Shown: positions 45,048 through 55,441, counted from the first letter of the stretch. The stretch is DNA of 64,000 bases from Aliidiomarina maris (GCF_003987335.1 NZ_PIPK01000008.1:62001-126000); one strand, 5' to 3'. Program-made: numbers and translations. The notes: generated by a model from the sequence alone, not told the origin.

Positions 45048-45272
45048 GTGGCGCAAAACTTTGGTAAAGGGGCGCGTATTGCCCGTTTAGCAAGGTGGGC
45101 GATAGCGACGCTTACCACTGTAGGCTACGGCGATGTCACCCCCATCACGGGTTTTGGCAAGCTTGCAGCTGGTATCACCGCAATATTTGGTGTTGGCTTG
45201 GTAGCAATGCCTGCTGGTATCTTGGCAGCCGCTTTCTCAGAAGCGATACAGAAACGCAAAGACAAGGGGTGA
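45048..45272 (+). pseudogene. Remnant of a voltage-gated-type potassium channel gene
   Basis: The 74-codon frame (GTG start) encodes only the pore and last helix of an ion-transporter channel: WAIATLTTVGYGDVTP with the potassium selectivity filter TVGYGD, then GVGLVAMPAGILAAAFSEA and a basic tail. All upstream helices (S1-S5) are missing. Just before the filter the usual FGS-I-P-x-x-x-WW pattern is disturbed to FGKGARIARLARW. There is no space for the missing part, because the gene at 44979 begins 68 bases away on the other strand. I read it as a decayed 3' end of a once complete gene, though expression of a short peptide cannot be excluded. Confidence 0.7.
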
Positions 45273-45309
45273 TGCTGGAAGATGGATGCTCGAGGCTGAA
45301 TTCTAGGCA

Positions 45310-45334
45310 TAAAAAAACCTGCGTAAAAGCAGGT
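45310..45334 (-). terminator. Terminator of tRNA-Pro
   Basis: On the minus strand ACCTGC pairs with GCAGGT around six bases, followed by seven T, eight bases beyond the tRNA CCA end. Confidence 0.85.
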
Positions 45335-45341
45335 AGTTAAT

Positions 45342-45418
45342 TGGTCGGCGTGAGAGGATTTGAACCTCCGACCCCTGACACCCCATGACAGTGCGCTACC
45401 AAGCTGCGCCACACGCCG
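45342..45418 (-). tRNA. tRNA-Pro, anticodon GGG
   Basis: The 77-base gene starts CGGCGTG and ends with the matching CACGCCG, then discriminator A and an encoded CCA. The D arm (GCGCAGCTTGGTAGCGC) and T arm (GGAGGTTCAAATCCTCT) are intact. The anticodon loop ATGGGGT gives anticodon GGG, read after the U33. The anticodon stem has the same U-U mismatch as E. coli proL. No integrase or attachment-site duplication was seen near it. Confidence 0.95.
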
Positions 45419-45496
45419 ACCGTGCGAGGTATCTTACTGAATAATTGTCAAAAGACAAGGGCAATTGCGCCTTGCGCGGCGCAATTGCTCAATATA

Positions 45497-47134
45497 TCAA
45501 CGGCTACGGCTAAATCGTTGTAATTCTTGCAAGCTATTGATCAGCACTGGCGTTGGTGGTGTGGCGCCAGGGCGTAGTTCACCGTTGTGGTTGTAGACTG
45601 CGGTGTCTCCGTTGCGCTCTAGAATCGTGGTTTGTTCGGCTTCGAAAATGTAGAAGCGTGAATTCACGCTGTGTACGCGTGGTAACCGTTGGTCGGCTTG
45701 GCTTAAGTCTCGGCCCGATGCGAAGGCACGGAAGTCGTCGGCGCAGGTTATGTAGCCAGACAACGCAGTCGGCATTACATCACCAATTTGGGCGAAGGTA
45801 TTGCCTTCCACACCGACGGCATTGACATAGGGTGCGCTCAGGTTGGCGCCCCACATCGGCACTACAAACTCGCGCCAAATCGTCGGTAATTGTTGTTGCT
45901 CAGCGGTTAAGTCGCTAGCCGGCGTAATTGCAGTGACAATCACCCGATGTTGCTGGCGAATTGCCGAGCGCACGGCGGTGAGCACGATGTTAAAGTCAGC
46001 TTGGCTGGCAAGCAAAATGCTCATTGACTGGTCGGCATGTTGTGCAGTGGGCCAGATTGATAGCTGCGGTGCAATGCTGGCGGGAACTTGCTCTAGCGGC
46101 CAGTTGACGGAATGCAAAAAGCGTACTTGATGGCCGTAATCTTCCAGCGTGGATTGGTACGCAGGCGCAGCAGCTTCACGTTGAATCGGTGCGTAATAAA
46201 TATCCGGCAAACTATAGACTAGCTCAAACACACCGCGGTTGAGGTCGGTATGGCCGACTGCAGTGTCTGCCAATGCACGCAATTGAGTGATTTGACTCAA
46301 CTGGCGCTGCTGTGCGGGCGTTAGGGCATCAAAAGCGACCACCAGGGTGGGGCGCAAGTTCGGCTGGCGCGTACACAGCAAGCTGCCGAGCGGATATTGT
46401 AGATTCAGTTGGTCTGATTCGGTGAGCCGGTCACGTTGGCTTTGGTAGGTGTCCGTGCCTATCCAACCGTGTCTAGCCATCAAGGTTTTTGCGGTTGATG
46501 GGTACGACAGCGGTAATAAATCGTCTTGCTGGGTAATCGGGGTATAAATATTGGCATCGGCCCAGATATGAATCAGGTGGCTAGCCAGAAAGCAGGCAAC
46601 AAAAACGGCGCTAATGCGCGGCCCAATGCGATGTCCTCGCAGACGTTCAAGGCGCTTCCAGGTTAAATTTGCCAGGGTGATTTGGAAGGTCAAAATCACC
46701 AAAAAGCTGAACATCACCGCCAATAGGCCGACAAAACTTGCACCAGCAAAGATAGATTCGGCGTCACGCGCCATTTGTGCAAGGGAGTAGGTATTAAGGT
46801 GAAAGCCATATTGACGGAAGAACAAGGCGTCAAACAGCAAAATAAAGATACCGAACGACGCGATAATGGCGCCTGCGCCGCGCAGAATCTTGGAATAGGG
46901 CAAGATTAAGCACAGCGGAAACAGTAACAGGATAAAGAATACGAAGGGCAAAAAGGCGAAATGACCGAACCAGTTCAGGACTAAATACACATCACCCAAT
47001 ATAGTTCCGGTGGAACCCATGGTTTCAATGTACAGCACGCCTATAAGCAAGCACAGCAGGATATTGGTAAAGGTAAACCAATGGCCCCAACTGATAAGGC
47101 GTGAAATGCGGTCGCGCTTTTGGTATTTGCCCAT
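45497..47134 (-). CDS. yejM: Inner-membrane sulfatase-like protein YejM (PbgA/LapC) family
   Basis: YejM/PbgA senses lipopolysaccharide at the inner membrane and controls LpxC turnover through LapB. The N-terminal DUF3413 part has five helices with the family segments ISWGHWFTFTNILL, FGHFAFLPFVFF and SHLIHIWADANIYTPIT followed by LPLSYP. The C-terminal part is sulfatase-like but short and diverged; the HGH block of E. coli YejM near VPLVIHWPG is not recognisable, only REFVVPMWG remains. I chose ATG 47134 because the protein then begins as YejM does; an upstream in-frame ATG would overlap yejL. It is 545 residues against 586 in E. coli. Confidence 0.9.
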   Translation of the reverse strand: MGKYQKRDRISRLISWGHWFTFTNILLCLLIGVLYIETMGSTGTILGDVYLVLNWFGHFAFLPFVFFILLLFPLCLILPYSKILRGAGAIIASFGIFILLFDALFFRQYGFHLNTYSLAQMARDAESIFAGASFVGLLAVMFSFLVILTFQITLANLTWKRLERLRGHRIGPRISAVFVACFLASHLIHIWADANIYTPITQQDDLLPLSYPSTAKTLMARHGWIGTDTYQSQRDRLTESDQLNLQYPLGSLLCTRQPNLRPTLVVAFDALTPAQQRQLSQITQLRALADTAVGHTDLNRGVFELVYSLPDIYYAPIQREAAAPAYQSTLEDYGHQVRFLHSVNWPLEQVPASIAPQLSIWPTAQHADQSMSILLASQADFNIVLTAVRSAIRQQHRVIVTAITPASDLTAEQQQLPTIWREFVVPMWGANLSAPYVNAVGVEGNTFAQIGDVMPTALSGYITCADDFRAFASGRDLSQADQRLPRVHSVNSRFYIFEAEQTTILERNGDTAVYNHNGELRPGATPPTPVLINSLQELQRFSRSR

Positions 47135-47147
47135 AAGAAACCGTGGC

Positions 47148-47366
47148 TTACTTTGCTTGCACTGATTGTAGCAGTACGCGCGAGAATTGCTCAGCAACTT
47201 GCTGACGCTTGTTCGCAGGCACACCGCGGTCAATCACATTGCTGACCGCATTGCCCAGTGTCATCAGGCAAAGGTCGACAGGAATTTCCTGGCTCTCGAA
47301 AATATCAAGAACTTGGCTAAGTAGCTGATCTTGTTGTTCAGCTGAATATTTTGAAACAATCGGCAT
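47148..47366 (-). CDS. yejL: YejL family protein (DUF1414)
   Basis: The 72-residue helical protein starts MPIVSKYSAEQ and contains LCLMTLGNAVSNVI, the YejL/DUF1414 signature. Function is unknown. As in E. coli it lies directly before yejM and is divergent from yejK. Confidence 0.92.
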   Translation of the reverse strand: MPIVSKYSAEQQDQLLSQVLDIFESQEIPVDLCLMTLGNAVSNVIDRGVPANKRQQVAEQFSRVLLQSVQAK

Positions 47367-47439
47367 AAAAGGCTTTTATCACTCGTGTTAGAATGGCGCA
47401 AATGATACCACACTGAACTTTGCAGGACAGACCTAGACT

Positions 47440-48498
47440 ATGAATTTAAGCCTTGATAACAGCGTTGTACATCATATTTTTCAAGACCCCGACGGTAATA
47501 TTGGCTTGCGCCTTGCGCCAGAACCGCTGCAAGTGAAGTTAGAGGTCGAATTGTTACTCGAAGAATTAACCAAAGTTTACAACGCTAAACCAGCTAAAGG
47601 CTACGCCAGCTTTGTGTCGCCAGACGACCCGCGCTTTGCCCAGGAAGAGGGCGCTGAACCGGTGCCGCTTCCTGAGTTTCCACAGTTACTTGATGCACGC
47701 TTGCAAGACAAAGTTGAGTTTGTGGAGTTTTCCCAGCAAGTGGCGCGGCTATTGCGTAATGAACTTGAGCATTATCAGTTTTTAGAGTCTGGCTTTTTAT
47801 TGTTAGCCGAATACAAGCAAACAGCTGATAGGTATTTACTGGTGGCGTTCGTGCCGGTCAAAGACGGCGTGATGGTGAGCCCAGATTTATCCGTTGACCG
47901 TTCATCGCAACTCGACATTACTAAAGTTCAGCTAGCGGCGCGGGTTAACCTGAGTGACTATCAAACCCAGATGGCGGCCGGGCACTACATTTCCTTCATT
48001 AAAGGTCGCACTGGGCGCAAAACCGCGGAATTTTTCTTAGATTTCTTAGGCTGTGCAGAACGAGTTAACGCGAAGAAACAAACGGAGCAGTTGGTTCAAA
48101 GTGTGCAGGCATTGATCCGTGACGAATCTGTCAGCCCTGAACTGGCGAAAGATATTCGAAAAGACGTGTACGACTATTGCGGCGAACAGTGGAATGCTGG
48201 TGAACAGGTACGTTTAAGTGATATTGATGAGCGTATGCAAGCGAAAGGTGCGCCCAGTGTAACTGAGTTTGCTCAAGCCCGCGGCCTTGATATGGCTGAG
48301 GAATTTCCAGCTGAGCGTACGAGCTTGCGTAAACTGATGAAGTTTCAAGGCCAAGGCGGTGGTTTGAGTCTGGCTTTCGAGCAAGATATGCTCGGTGAAC
48401 GTGTGCAGTATGACCCGCGTACCGATACCTTAACCATCGTTGGCACGCCGCCTAACTTACGTGATCAGTTGCGTCGTTTTTATGGTGAAGACAGTTGA
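47440..48498 (+). CDS. yejK: Nucleoid-associated protein YejK (NdpA)
   Basis: YejK/NdpA is a nucleoid-associated protein; E. coli YejK binds RNA polymerase and topoisomerase IV. The 352-residue product has LRLAPEPLQVK near the N terminus, HYISFIKGRTGRKTAEFFLDFLGCAE near residue 185 and VQYDPRTDTLTIVGTPPNLRDQL at the C terminus. Length is near the E. coli 335. It is divergent from yejL and ends in a shared terminator. Confidence 0.93.
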   Translation: MNLSLDNSVVHHIFQDPDGNIGLRLAPEPLQVKLEVELLLEELTKVYNAKPAKGYASFVSPDDPRFAQEEGAEPVPLPEFPQLLDARLQDKVEFVEFSQQVARLLRNELEHYQFLESGFLLLAEYKQTADRYLLVAFVPVKDGVMVSPDLSVDRSSQLDITKVQLAARVNLSDYQTQMAAGHYISFIKGRTGRKTAEFFLDFLGCAERVNAKKQTEQLVQSVQALIRDESVSPELAKDIRKDVYDYCGEQWNAGEQVRLSDIDERMQAKGAPSVTEFAQARGLDMAEEFPAERTSLRKLMKFQGQGGGLSLAFEQDMLGERVQYDPRTDTLTIVGTPPNLRDQLRRFYGEDS

Positions 48499-48565
48499 AG
48501 TGGTAAAGACATTCAGCTGGCGTCAGTTGTATAACTTGCGCGCGAGTAATGGCAAATAGCAGACA

Positions 48566-48596
48566 AAAAAATACCAGCTTTCGCTGGTATTTTTCT
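48566..48596. terminator. Terminator between yejK and cspD
   Basis: AATACCAGC pairs with GCTGGTATT around four bases. A T run follows on the plus strand and an A run precedes, so it may serve both yejK and the convergent cspD. Confidence 0.88.
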
Positions 48597-48665
48597 TATG
48601 CCATGTCAAAACCACACAAGCCCGAAGGCCGACGTGCAAATGCAAAACGAGCGCAATAGCGCCCG

Positions 48666-48887
48666 TTATGATTTGATGTCTGTGGAATGAGGCACGATAT
48701 GAACCGCATGTAAGCCTTTAGGGCCTTCTTGAAGTTCAAACTGAACTTCCTGACCAGCCTTTAGGGTACGGTAACCTTCCATTTCGATGGTTGAGTAGTG
48801 GGCGAAAATATCACCACTTTTCTCTTCACTTTCAATAAAACCAAAGCCTTTGGAGTTATTGAACCATTTGACCTTGCCCGTTGCCAT
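48666..48887 (-). CDS. cspD: Cold-shock domain protein CspD
   Basis: This 73-residue single cold-shock-domain protein has both RNA-binding motifs: GKVKWFNNSKGFGFIE (RNP1) and DIFAHYSTIE (RNP2), followed by VQFELQEGPKGLHAVHIV. Its position divergent from clpS is that of E. coli cspD, a stationary-phase DNA replication inhibitor. ATG 48887 is preceded by AGGAAG at seven bases. Confidence 0.9.
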   Translation of the reverse strand: MATGKVKWFNNSKGFGFIESEEKSGDIFAHYSTIEMEGYRTLKAGQEVQFELQEGPKGLHAVHIVPHSTDIKS

Positions 48888-49188
48888 ACATCTACTTCCT
48901 CTTGTTTGCACAAGTTGTTGATACGACTTGTTGTTACGACTTGTTATTTATGCCAACTGTTATGTTGTGCTATTTTTGTTGTTGTCTACGTTATGCCATC
49001 CGTGGTGAAAGCTTGTATACTTAAACAATGTCAAAGTAGACATTGAAAAGTTTTATCCTTACCACAATGTCTACAATAGATAAGTGCAAAAATTAGTCAA
49101 GAAAAGTTCGCAAAAAATGAACATATTTTTAACTTATTTATAACCTGACATCCGACGAAGGCTACAAATAAGGTCTATATTGATAGGT
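48888..49188. promoter_or_regulatory. AT-rich divergent control region of cspD and clpS
   Basis: About 300 bases with no gene. The cspD side has two direct copies of TACGACTTGTT (48922-48932 and 48935-48945) and a similar AAGTTGTT nearby, in the probable cspD leader. The clpS side has the palindrome described separately (49026-49045). The region is clearly AT-richer than the flanking genes, as expected for divergent stress promoters. I could not place the promoters with confidence. Confidence 0.5.
49026..49074. repeat. Palindrome CAATGTC-N6-GACATTG with an extra half-site
   Basis: CAATGTC (49026-49032) and GACATTG (49039-49045) form a perfect inverted repeat. GTAGACATTG (49036-49045) also pairs exactly with CAATGTCTAC (49065-49074). 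Three copies of the CAATGTC unit therefore lie within 50 bases, about 115 bases before clpS. This looks like an operator array for an unidentified regulator. Confidence 0.5.
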
Positions 49189-49506
49189 ATGAGCAGATTT
49201 AGTGATTCGATTCCCCAGCACCACTTGGACGAGGACGTTGACTACAAGTTAGCACCGCCGTCCATGTACCAAGTGTTGCTGAACAATGATGATTACACGC
49301 CGATGGACTTCGTGATTGAAGTCTTGATGCGATTTTTTAAGCTAGACCAAGAGGCGGCCACTGATGTAATGCTTAAAGTGCATTACCAAGGCAAGGCAGT
49401 GTGTGGGGTGTATTCTGCTGAAATTGCAGAAACCAAAGTGGTGCAAGTGAACCAATTTGCGCGCGAAAATCAGCACCCATTGCTTTGCACTATGGAGCAG
49501 GCGTAG
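49189..49506 (+). CDS. clpS: ClpA adaptor ClpS
   Basis: ClpS recognises N-degron substrates and delivers them to Clp[26 protein letters not shown] contains the N-end residue pocket, followed by [12 protein letters not shown] and AETKVVQVN. The 105-residue length is normal. I list the ATG at 49189; a TTG at 49180 has an AAGG site at better spacing and would add three residues. It lies 134 bases before clpA. Confidence 0.94.
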   Translation: MSRFSDSIPQHHLDEDVDYKLAPPSMYQVLLNNDDYTPMDFVIEVLMRFFKLDQEAATDVMLKVHYQGKAVCGVYSAEIAETKVVQVNQFARENQHPLLCTMEQA

Positions 49507-49640
49507 AGTGTATGTATATAGTTTAACGGCATAGTAATAAATGCTGGTGACGTTGAACAACTGTGAAGTGCACTACGTATTGTGAGAAAGGATGCCAGAG
49601 AAATACCTTTTGTTCGTCCACATGAAGTAAGGAGTGGCCC

Positions 49641-51917
49641 ATGCTAAACAAAGCACTAGAACTGACTCTGAACGATGCATTTCGTTTAGCGCGTGAGCGC
49701 CGTCATGAATTGATGACGGTGGAACATTTATTAGTGGCGCTGCTTGATAATCCGGATGCTGCTGACGCACTTCGGTCTTGTGGGCTGAATTTCGAGCAAT
49801 TGAAAGAAGAATTGCTCAGCTATATTGACCGCAGCACACCAAAGTTTGCTGACGATGATGAAGCCATGGACACGCAACCAACCTTAGGGTTTCAGCGTGT
49901 GCTGCAACGTGCAGTATTTCATGTGCAAAGTTCTGGCAATGCAGAAGTGACCGGTGCCAATGTGCTGGTAGCTATTTTCAGTGAGCAAGAATCACAAGCG
50001 GTATATCTACTTAATAAGCAGGATATTAGCCGTCTTGATGTGGTGAACTTTATCTCCCACGGGTTTTCGCGCATGGACGATGAAGGTCCTATTGAAGACG
50101 CAGAAACCGAGGCCGCACAAAGCCAGAAAAGCGAAGAAGAGCAAAGTTATTTACAGCGTTTTTGCAGCAATTTAAATGCGCAAGCCAAAGCTGGCAAAGT
50201 CGACCCTTTGATTGGGCGCGAACAAGAAGTTGAACGCACCATTCAGGTACTATGTCGTCGGCGTAAAAATAACCCCTTACTGGTGGGTGAAGCGGGCGTG
50301 GGTAAAACTGCAATTGCCGAAGGTCTTGCTTACCGTATCGTTAACGACGACGTGCCTGAAGTGATTGCTGACGCAGTGATTTACAGTTTAGACATGGGCG
50401 GCTTGTTGGCAGGTACTAAGTATCGCGGCGATTTTGAGAAGCGCTTTAAAGCGCTGTTAAAAGAGCTCGGCAAGCAAGAAAACGCAATTCTTTTTATTGA
50501 TGAAATTCACACCATTATTGGCGCGGGTGCGGCGTCAGGCGGTGTCATGGATGCATCGAACTTATTAAAGCCACTGTTGACGACAGGTGAGCTGAAGTGC
50601 GTGGGTTCAACCACCTATCAGGAATATAAAAACATTTTTGAGAAAGACCGTGCTTTAGTCCGTCGTTTCCAAAAAATCGACATTGCTGAGCCGTCAGTGG
50701 AAGATACCGCGAAAATTCTTATGGGCTTGAAAGAGCGTTACGAGTCGCATCATGGTATTCGCTATACCCAGCCAGCGATTCGCGCTGCAGCTGAGTTGTC
50801 AGCAAAGTATATTAACGACCGGCATTTGCCGGATAAAGCCATTGACGTGATTGACGAGGCAGGTGCCAATCAGCGTTTACAGCCCGCGTCGAAGCGTAAG
50901 AAGACCATTGGTGTGGCTGACATCGAGCATATTGTGTCGAAAATTGCGCGCATTCCTGAGCAATCAGTGTCGCGTAACGACCAAACCATGCTTGAACAGT
51001 TGGATCGCAATTTAAAAATGGTGGTATTTGGTCAAGACCAAGCCATTGATAGCTTAACGGCTGCGATTCGCTTGTCACGCTCGGGCTTGGGCTCAGAGCA
51101 TCGTCCGGTAGGGTCATTCCTGTTTGCTGGCCCGACTGGGGTGGGTAAAACTGAGGTGACTCAGCAACTAGCCAAAGCCATGGGCGTTAAGCTGCTGCGT
51201 TTTGACATGTCGGAGTACATGGAACGTCATGCGGTGAGCCGACTAATTGGCGCGCCTCCAGGTTATGTGGGGTACGAACAGGGTGGACTTTTAACTGACG
51301 CCGTGATCAAGCATCCTTATAGCGTGGTATTGCTGGATGAAATCGAGAAGGCGCACAGTGATATTTTCAATATTCTGCTGCAAGTGATGGATAACGGAAC
51401 TCTGACTGACAACAATGGCCGCCAGGCTGATTTTCGCAATGTGATTTTGGTGATGACCACCAATGCCGGCGTGCGCGAAACCGAGCGTAAGAGCATTGGT
51501 TTTAATCAGCAGGATGGTTCTGTTGATGCGATGGCGGAGATCAACCGCTTATTCACGCCTGAGTTTAGAAACCGCTTAGACAGTATTGTCTGGTTTAATC
51601 ATTTAGACACTGTGGTGATTGAGCAAGTGGTAGATAAGTTTATCTGTGAGCTACAAGCACAGTTAGACAAGAAGGGTGTATCACTGGAAGTGGATAGTGC
51701 TGCTCATGCTTGGTTGGCCGAGAAAGGTTATGACAAGGCCATGGGTGCGCGCCCAATGTCACGTGTTATCCAAGAGCACATCAAGAAACCGCTGGCGAAT
51801 GAAATTCTGTTCGGTAGTTTAACCAAGGGCGGCAACGTCAAGGTCGGCGTTGATGCCAGGAAAGGTGAGCTGTCATTCACGTATGACAGTAAAAGTGAAG
51901 AGCCTGTCGCGTCGTAA
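49641..51917 (+). CDS. clpA: ATP-dependent Clp protease ATP-binding subunit ClpA
   Basis: ClpA is the AAA+ unfoldase of the ClpAP protease. The N domain (residues 1-145) binds ClpS. D1 has GEAGVGKTA and LFIDEIHTIIGAG. D2 has GPTGVGKTE, the pore loop GYVGYEQGG and VVLLDEIEKAH. The ClpP-binding IGF loop lies in ERKSIGFNQQDG. The length of 758 residues equals that of E. coli ClpA. TAAGGAG precedes the ATG. It is followed by a terminator. Confidence 0.97.
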   Translation: MLNKALELTLNDAFRLARERRHELMTVEHLLVALLDNPDAADALRSCGLNFEQLKEELLSYIDRSTPKFADDDEAMDTQPTLGFQRVLQRAVFHVQSSGNAEVTGANVLVAIFSEQESQAVYLLNKQDISRLDVVNFISHGFSRMDDEGPIEDAETEAAQSQKSEEEQSYLQRFCSNLNAQAKAGKVDPLIGREQEVERTIQVLCRRRKNNPLLVGEAGVGKTAIAEGLAYRIVNDDVPEVIADAVIYSLDMGGLLAGTKYRGDFEKRFKALLKELGKQENAILFIDEIHTIIGAGAASGGVMDASNLLKPLLTTGELKCVGSTTYQEYKNIFEKDRALVRRFQKIDIAEPSVEDTAKILMGLKERYESHHGIRYTQPAIRAAAELSAKYINDRHLPDKAIDVIDEAGANQRLQPASKRKKTIGVADIEHIVSKIARIPEQSVSRNDQTMLEQLDRNLKMVVFGQDQAIDSLTAAIRLSRSGLGSEHRPVGSFLFAGPTGVGKTEVTQQLAKAMGVKLLRFDMSEYMERHAVSRLIGAPPGYVGYEQGGLLTDAVIKHPYSVVLLDEIEKAHSDIFNILLQVMDNGTLTDNNGRQADFRNVILVMTTNAGVRETERKSIGFNQQDGSVDAMAEINRLFTPEFRNRLDSIVWFNHLDTVVIEQVVDKFICELQAQLDKKGVSLEVDSAAHAWLAEKGYDKAMGARPMSRVIQEHIKKPLANEILFGSLTKGGNVKVGVDARKGELSFTYDSKSEEPVAS

Positions 51918-51952
51918 TTGCGGCGGGTTCTTGGCACATTGAGCGCATAAAG

Positions 51953-51977
51953 AAGCCAGCTTCGACTGGCTTTTTTT
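51953..51977 (+). terminator. clpA terminator
   Basis: AGCCAG (51954-51959) pairs with CTGGCT (51966-51971) around six bases and is followed by a run of T. It lies 36 bases beyond the clpA stop. Confidence 0.85.
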
Positions 51978-52007
51978 GTGCTCATTGTGTTGCGCCAACG
52001 CTGTATA

Positions 52008-52244
<237 letters not shown>

Positions 52245-52292
52245 TTACTGTTCGGAACGCGCTAAAAAAAGTGTGGGGGATTCTAACGCTTT

Positions 52293-53000
52293 TTATGCAT
52301 AAATACCACTAATTGACTGCGGTTTAAGATAATTAGCATCAATTGAGCCTTGTAGACCCTGTTCAAGCAAGCTGACAAATTGCTCACGCGCAATCGCTTC
52401 TGCGCCTAGCGTCAACAAGTGAAGGTTGGGCATCTGGCAGTCAATTAAGCTTAATCCTGCGGGCAGAAGGTGATGTCGCAACGCCAGCAAAGCAAGTTTC
52501 GACGCATTGTCTGCGCGGTGGAACATACTCTCGCCACAAAAAATTGTGCCTTGTAATACACCATACAAGCCGCCGACTAGTTCGCCGTGGTGCCACACTT
52601 CGATAGAGTGGGCATGCCCGTGATCGTGTAAATCGCAGTAGGCTTCGTACATGTCATCGGTGATCCAAGTGCCTTCTAATTCTGCGCGTTGCTCAATACA
52701 ACCGCTGATCACTTGTTCAAAGGCTTGATTGATTGAATAGGTGTAGTCGATGCGCCGGGCGAACTTGCGCAGTGAACGTGACACGTGAATGCGATCAGGA
52801 AAAATCACCCCACGAGGGTCTGGCGACCACCATATAATTGGGTCACCTTCACTAAACCAAGGGAAAATACCGCTACGGTATGCAAGCAGCAGGCGTTCAA
52901 CACTTAAATCGCCGCCGACTGCCAGCAAACCGTTGGGTTCTGCCAATGCGCGATGTAACGCTGGGAAGCGCAGCACATTGGGCGATAGCACTGGTATCAT
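52293..53000 (-). CDS. aat: Leucyl/phenylalanyl-tRNA-protein transferase Aat
   Basis: Aat adds Leu or Phe to proteins with N-terminal Arg or Lys, making N-degrons read by ClpS. The 235-residue product has GLLAVGGDLSVERLLLAYRSGIFPWF, IIWWSPDPRGVI, the YEAYCDLHDHGHAHSIEVW block and GLYGVLQGTIFCGESMF, all standard. clpS and clpA lie within 4 kb, so the pathway genes are clustered. In E. coli cydC and cydD lie between aat and trxB; they are missing here. Confidence 0.96.
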   Translation of the reverse strand: MIPVLSPNVLRFPALHRALAEPNGLLAVGGDLSVERLLLAYRSGIFPWFSEGDPIIWWSPDPRGVIFPDRIHVSRSLRKFARRIDYTYSINQAFEQVISGCIEQRAELEGTWITDDMYEAYCDLHDHGHAHSIEVWHHGELVGGLYGVLQGTIFCGESMFHRADNASKLALLALRHHLLPAGLSLIDCQMPNLHLLTLGAEAIAREQFVSLLEQGLQGSIDANYLKPQSISGIYA

Positions 53001-53030
53001 GAACCAAGTACCACGGGCACTTTGGCCCAG

Positions 53031-54020
<990 letters not shown>

Positions 54021-54100
54021 TCATTAATTGGCATACATAAACTGGCGTACACCCATACTAAAAGGTTGACCCATTGTAGGGGCAATGCCCTAAAGCGTAA

Positions 54101-54134
54101 AGAGCCAGAGTTACGCGATGCAAACTCTGGCTCT
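54101..54134. terminator. Inverted repeat between trxB and ald
   Basis: AGAGCCAGAGTT (54101-54112) pairs exactly with AACTCTGGCTCT (54123-54134). Only TTT follows on the minus strand, so it is a modest terminator candidate for ald. Confidence 0.55.
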
Positions 54135-54163
54135 TGATACCTGTACTTAGCGGGTTACAGCGA

Positions 54164-55291
54164 TTATAAGTCGAGTGCTTTAAGCGGGTCGACGTAATCT
54201 AAACCTAAGCTAGTTCCTAAATCATCGTGAACCGCTTTATAGGTAATTTTACCTTTATGCATGTTTAAACCGTCCAACAAGTTCTTATTGTTGCGCATGG
54301 CTTCTAAGCCTTTATTCGCAAGCATAATACCGTACGGCAATGTTGCATTGTTCAACGCGATGGTTGATGTACGCGCGACGCCGCCTGGCATGTTGGCAAC
54401 ACAGTAATGCACTACATCTTCAATCACGTAGGTTGGGTCTTGGTGTGTCGTTGCTTTTGACGTTTCAAAACAACCACCTTGGTCGATGGCTACGTCGACA
54501 ACCACTGAACCTGGCTTCATGTTTTTCAGGTGCTCACGAGTCAATAGCTTAGGTGCCGCTGCGCCTGGAATTAACACCGCGCCGATGACTAAGTCAGCGG
54601 TTTTTGAATAATGATCAATAGCATCAACCGTTGAGTAGATAGTTTTTACCCGGCCAGCAAAAATATCATCAAGCTCACGTAAACGCGGCAATGAACGGTC
54701 TAAAATGGTAACTTCAGCGCCCATACCAATCGCCATTTTGGCTGCGTTGATACCCACAACACCACCGCCAATGACCAGCACTTCAGCCGGTGCAACGCCT
54801 GGGACGCCACCTAATAAGGTACCGCTGCCGCCGTGGGCCTTTTCTAAGTGATGCGCACCAGCTTGAATCGACATACGGCCCGCCACTTCAGACATGGGCG
54901 CCAACAAAGGTAAACCACCGCGGTTATCAGTTACGGTTTCATAGGCGATAGCAGTGACACCCGCTTCAGCCAATAACTTGGTTTGAGTTGGGTCTGGTGC
55001 TAAGTGCAAATAGGTATACAGAATTTGACCTTCGCGTAGCATTTTACACTCGTTAGGCTGTGGCTCTTTGACCTTCACAATCATTTCCGCTTGGGCAAAG
55101 ATTTCTTCTGGGGTGTCGACAATGGTCGCGCCTGCTTGCAGGTAGTCTTCATTGGTAAAACCAATAGCTGCGCCGCCATTGTTTTCAACCATCACACTGT
55201 GACCATGCGCAACATATTCGCGCACTGCAGCAGGTGATAGACCAATGCGGTACTCGTGGTTTTTGATTTCCTTAGGAACACCAATCAACAT
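54164..55291 (-). CDS. ald: Alanine dehydrogenase Ald
   Basis: Ald interconverts L-alanine and pyruvate with NAD. The N-terminal [20 protein letters not shown] is the family signature. [10 protein letters not shown] holds the catalytic His region, [23 protein letters not shown] is the NAD-binding fold, and [15 protein letters not shown] is the second PROSITE-like block. I chose ATG 55291 (375 residues) over a TTG five codons earlier. It is divergent from lrp, a likely regulator of it, and lies between trxB and lrp where E. coli has no gene. Confidence 0.95.
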   Translation of the reverse strand: MLIGVPKEIKNHEYRIGLSPAAVREYVAHGHSVMVENNGGAAIGFTNEDYLQAGATIVDTPEEIFAQAEMIVKVKEPQPNECKMLREGQILYTYLHLAPDPTQTKLLAEAGVTAIAYETVTDNRGGLPLLAPMSEVAGRMSIQAGAHHLEKAHGGSGTLLGGVPGVAPAEVLVIGGGVVGINAAKMAIGMGAEVTILDRSLPRLRELDDIFAGRVKTIYSTVDAIDHYSKTADLVIGAVLIPGAAAPKLLTREHLKNMKPGSVVVDVAIDQGGCFETSKATTHQDPTYVIEDVVHYCVANMPGGVARTSTIALNNATLPYGIMLANKGLEAMRNNKNLLDGLNMHKGKITYKAVHDDLGTSLGLDYVDPLKALDL

Positions 55292-55441
55292 AACAAAAAG
55301 CCTCAAATCGAGATGTAAAAAGTTGGCAAAAGTATATCGTAAGGGTAGTTGAACTTACTCACTTTTTTTATGCTAATAAAAAGATTTAAAACCTGCTAAA
55401 GTTTACACATGCAGAATTTAATACTTTAAATAGGGTTTCAT

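Noticed and set aside
45048-45418. tRNA-Pro next to a broken gene as the edge of a genomic island
   Set aside because: No integrase, no repeat of the tRNA 3' end and no block of foreign genes was found; both sides are ordinary core genes.
48922-48945. Short direct repeats as a CRISPR array
   Set aside because: Only two copies of 11 bases with a 2-base spacer, and no cas genes in the window.
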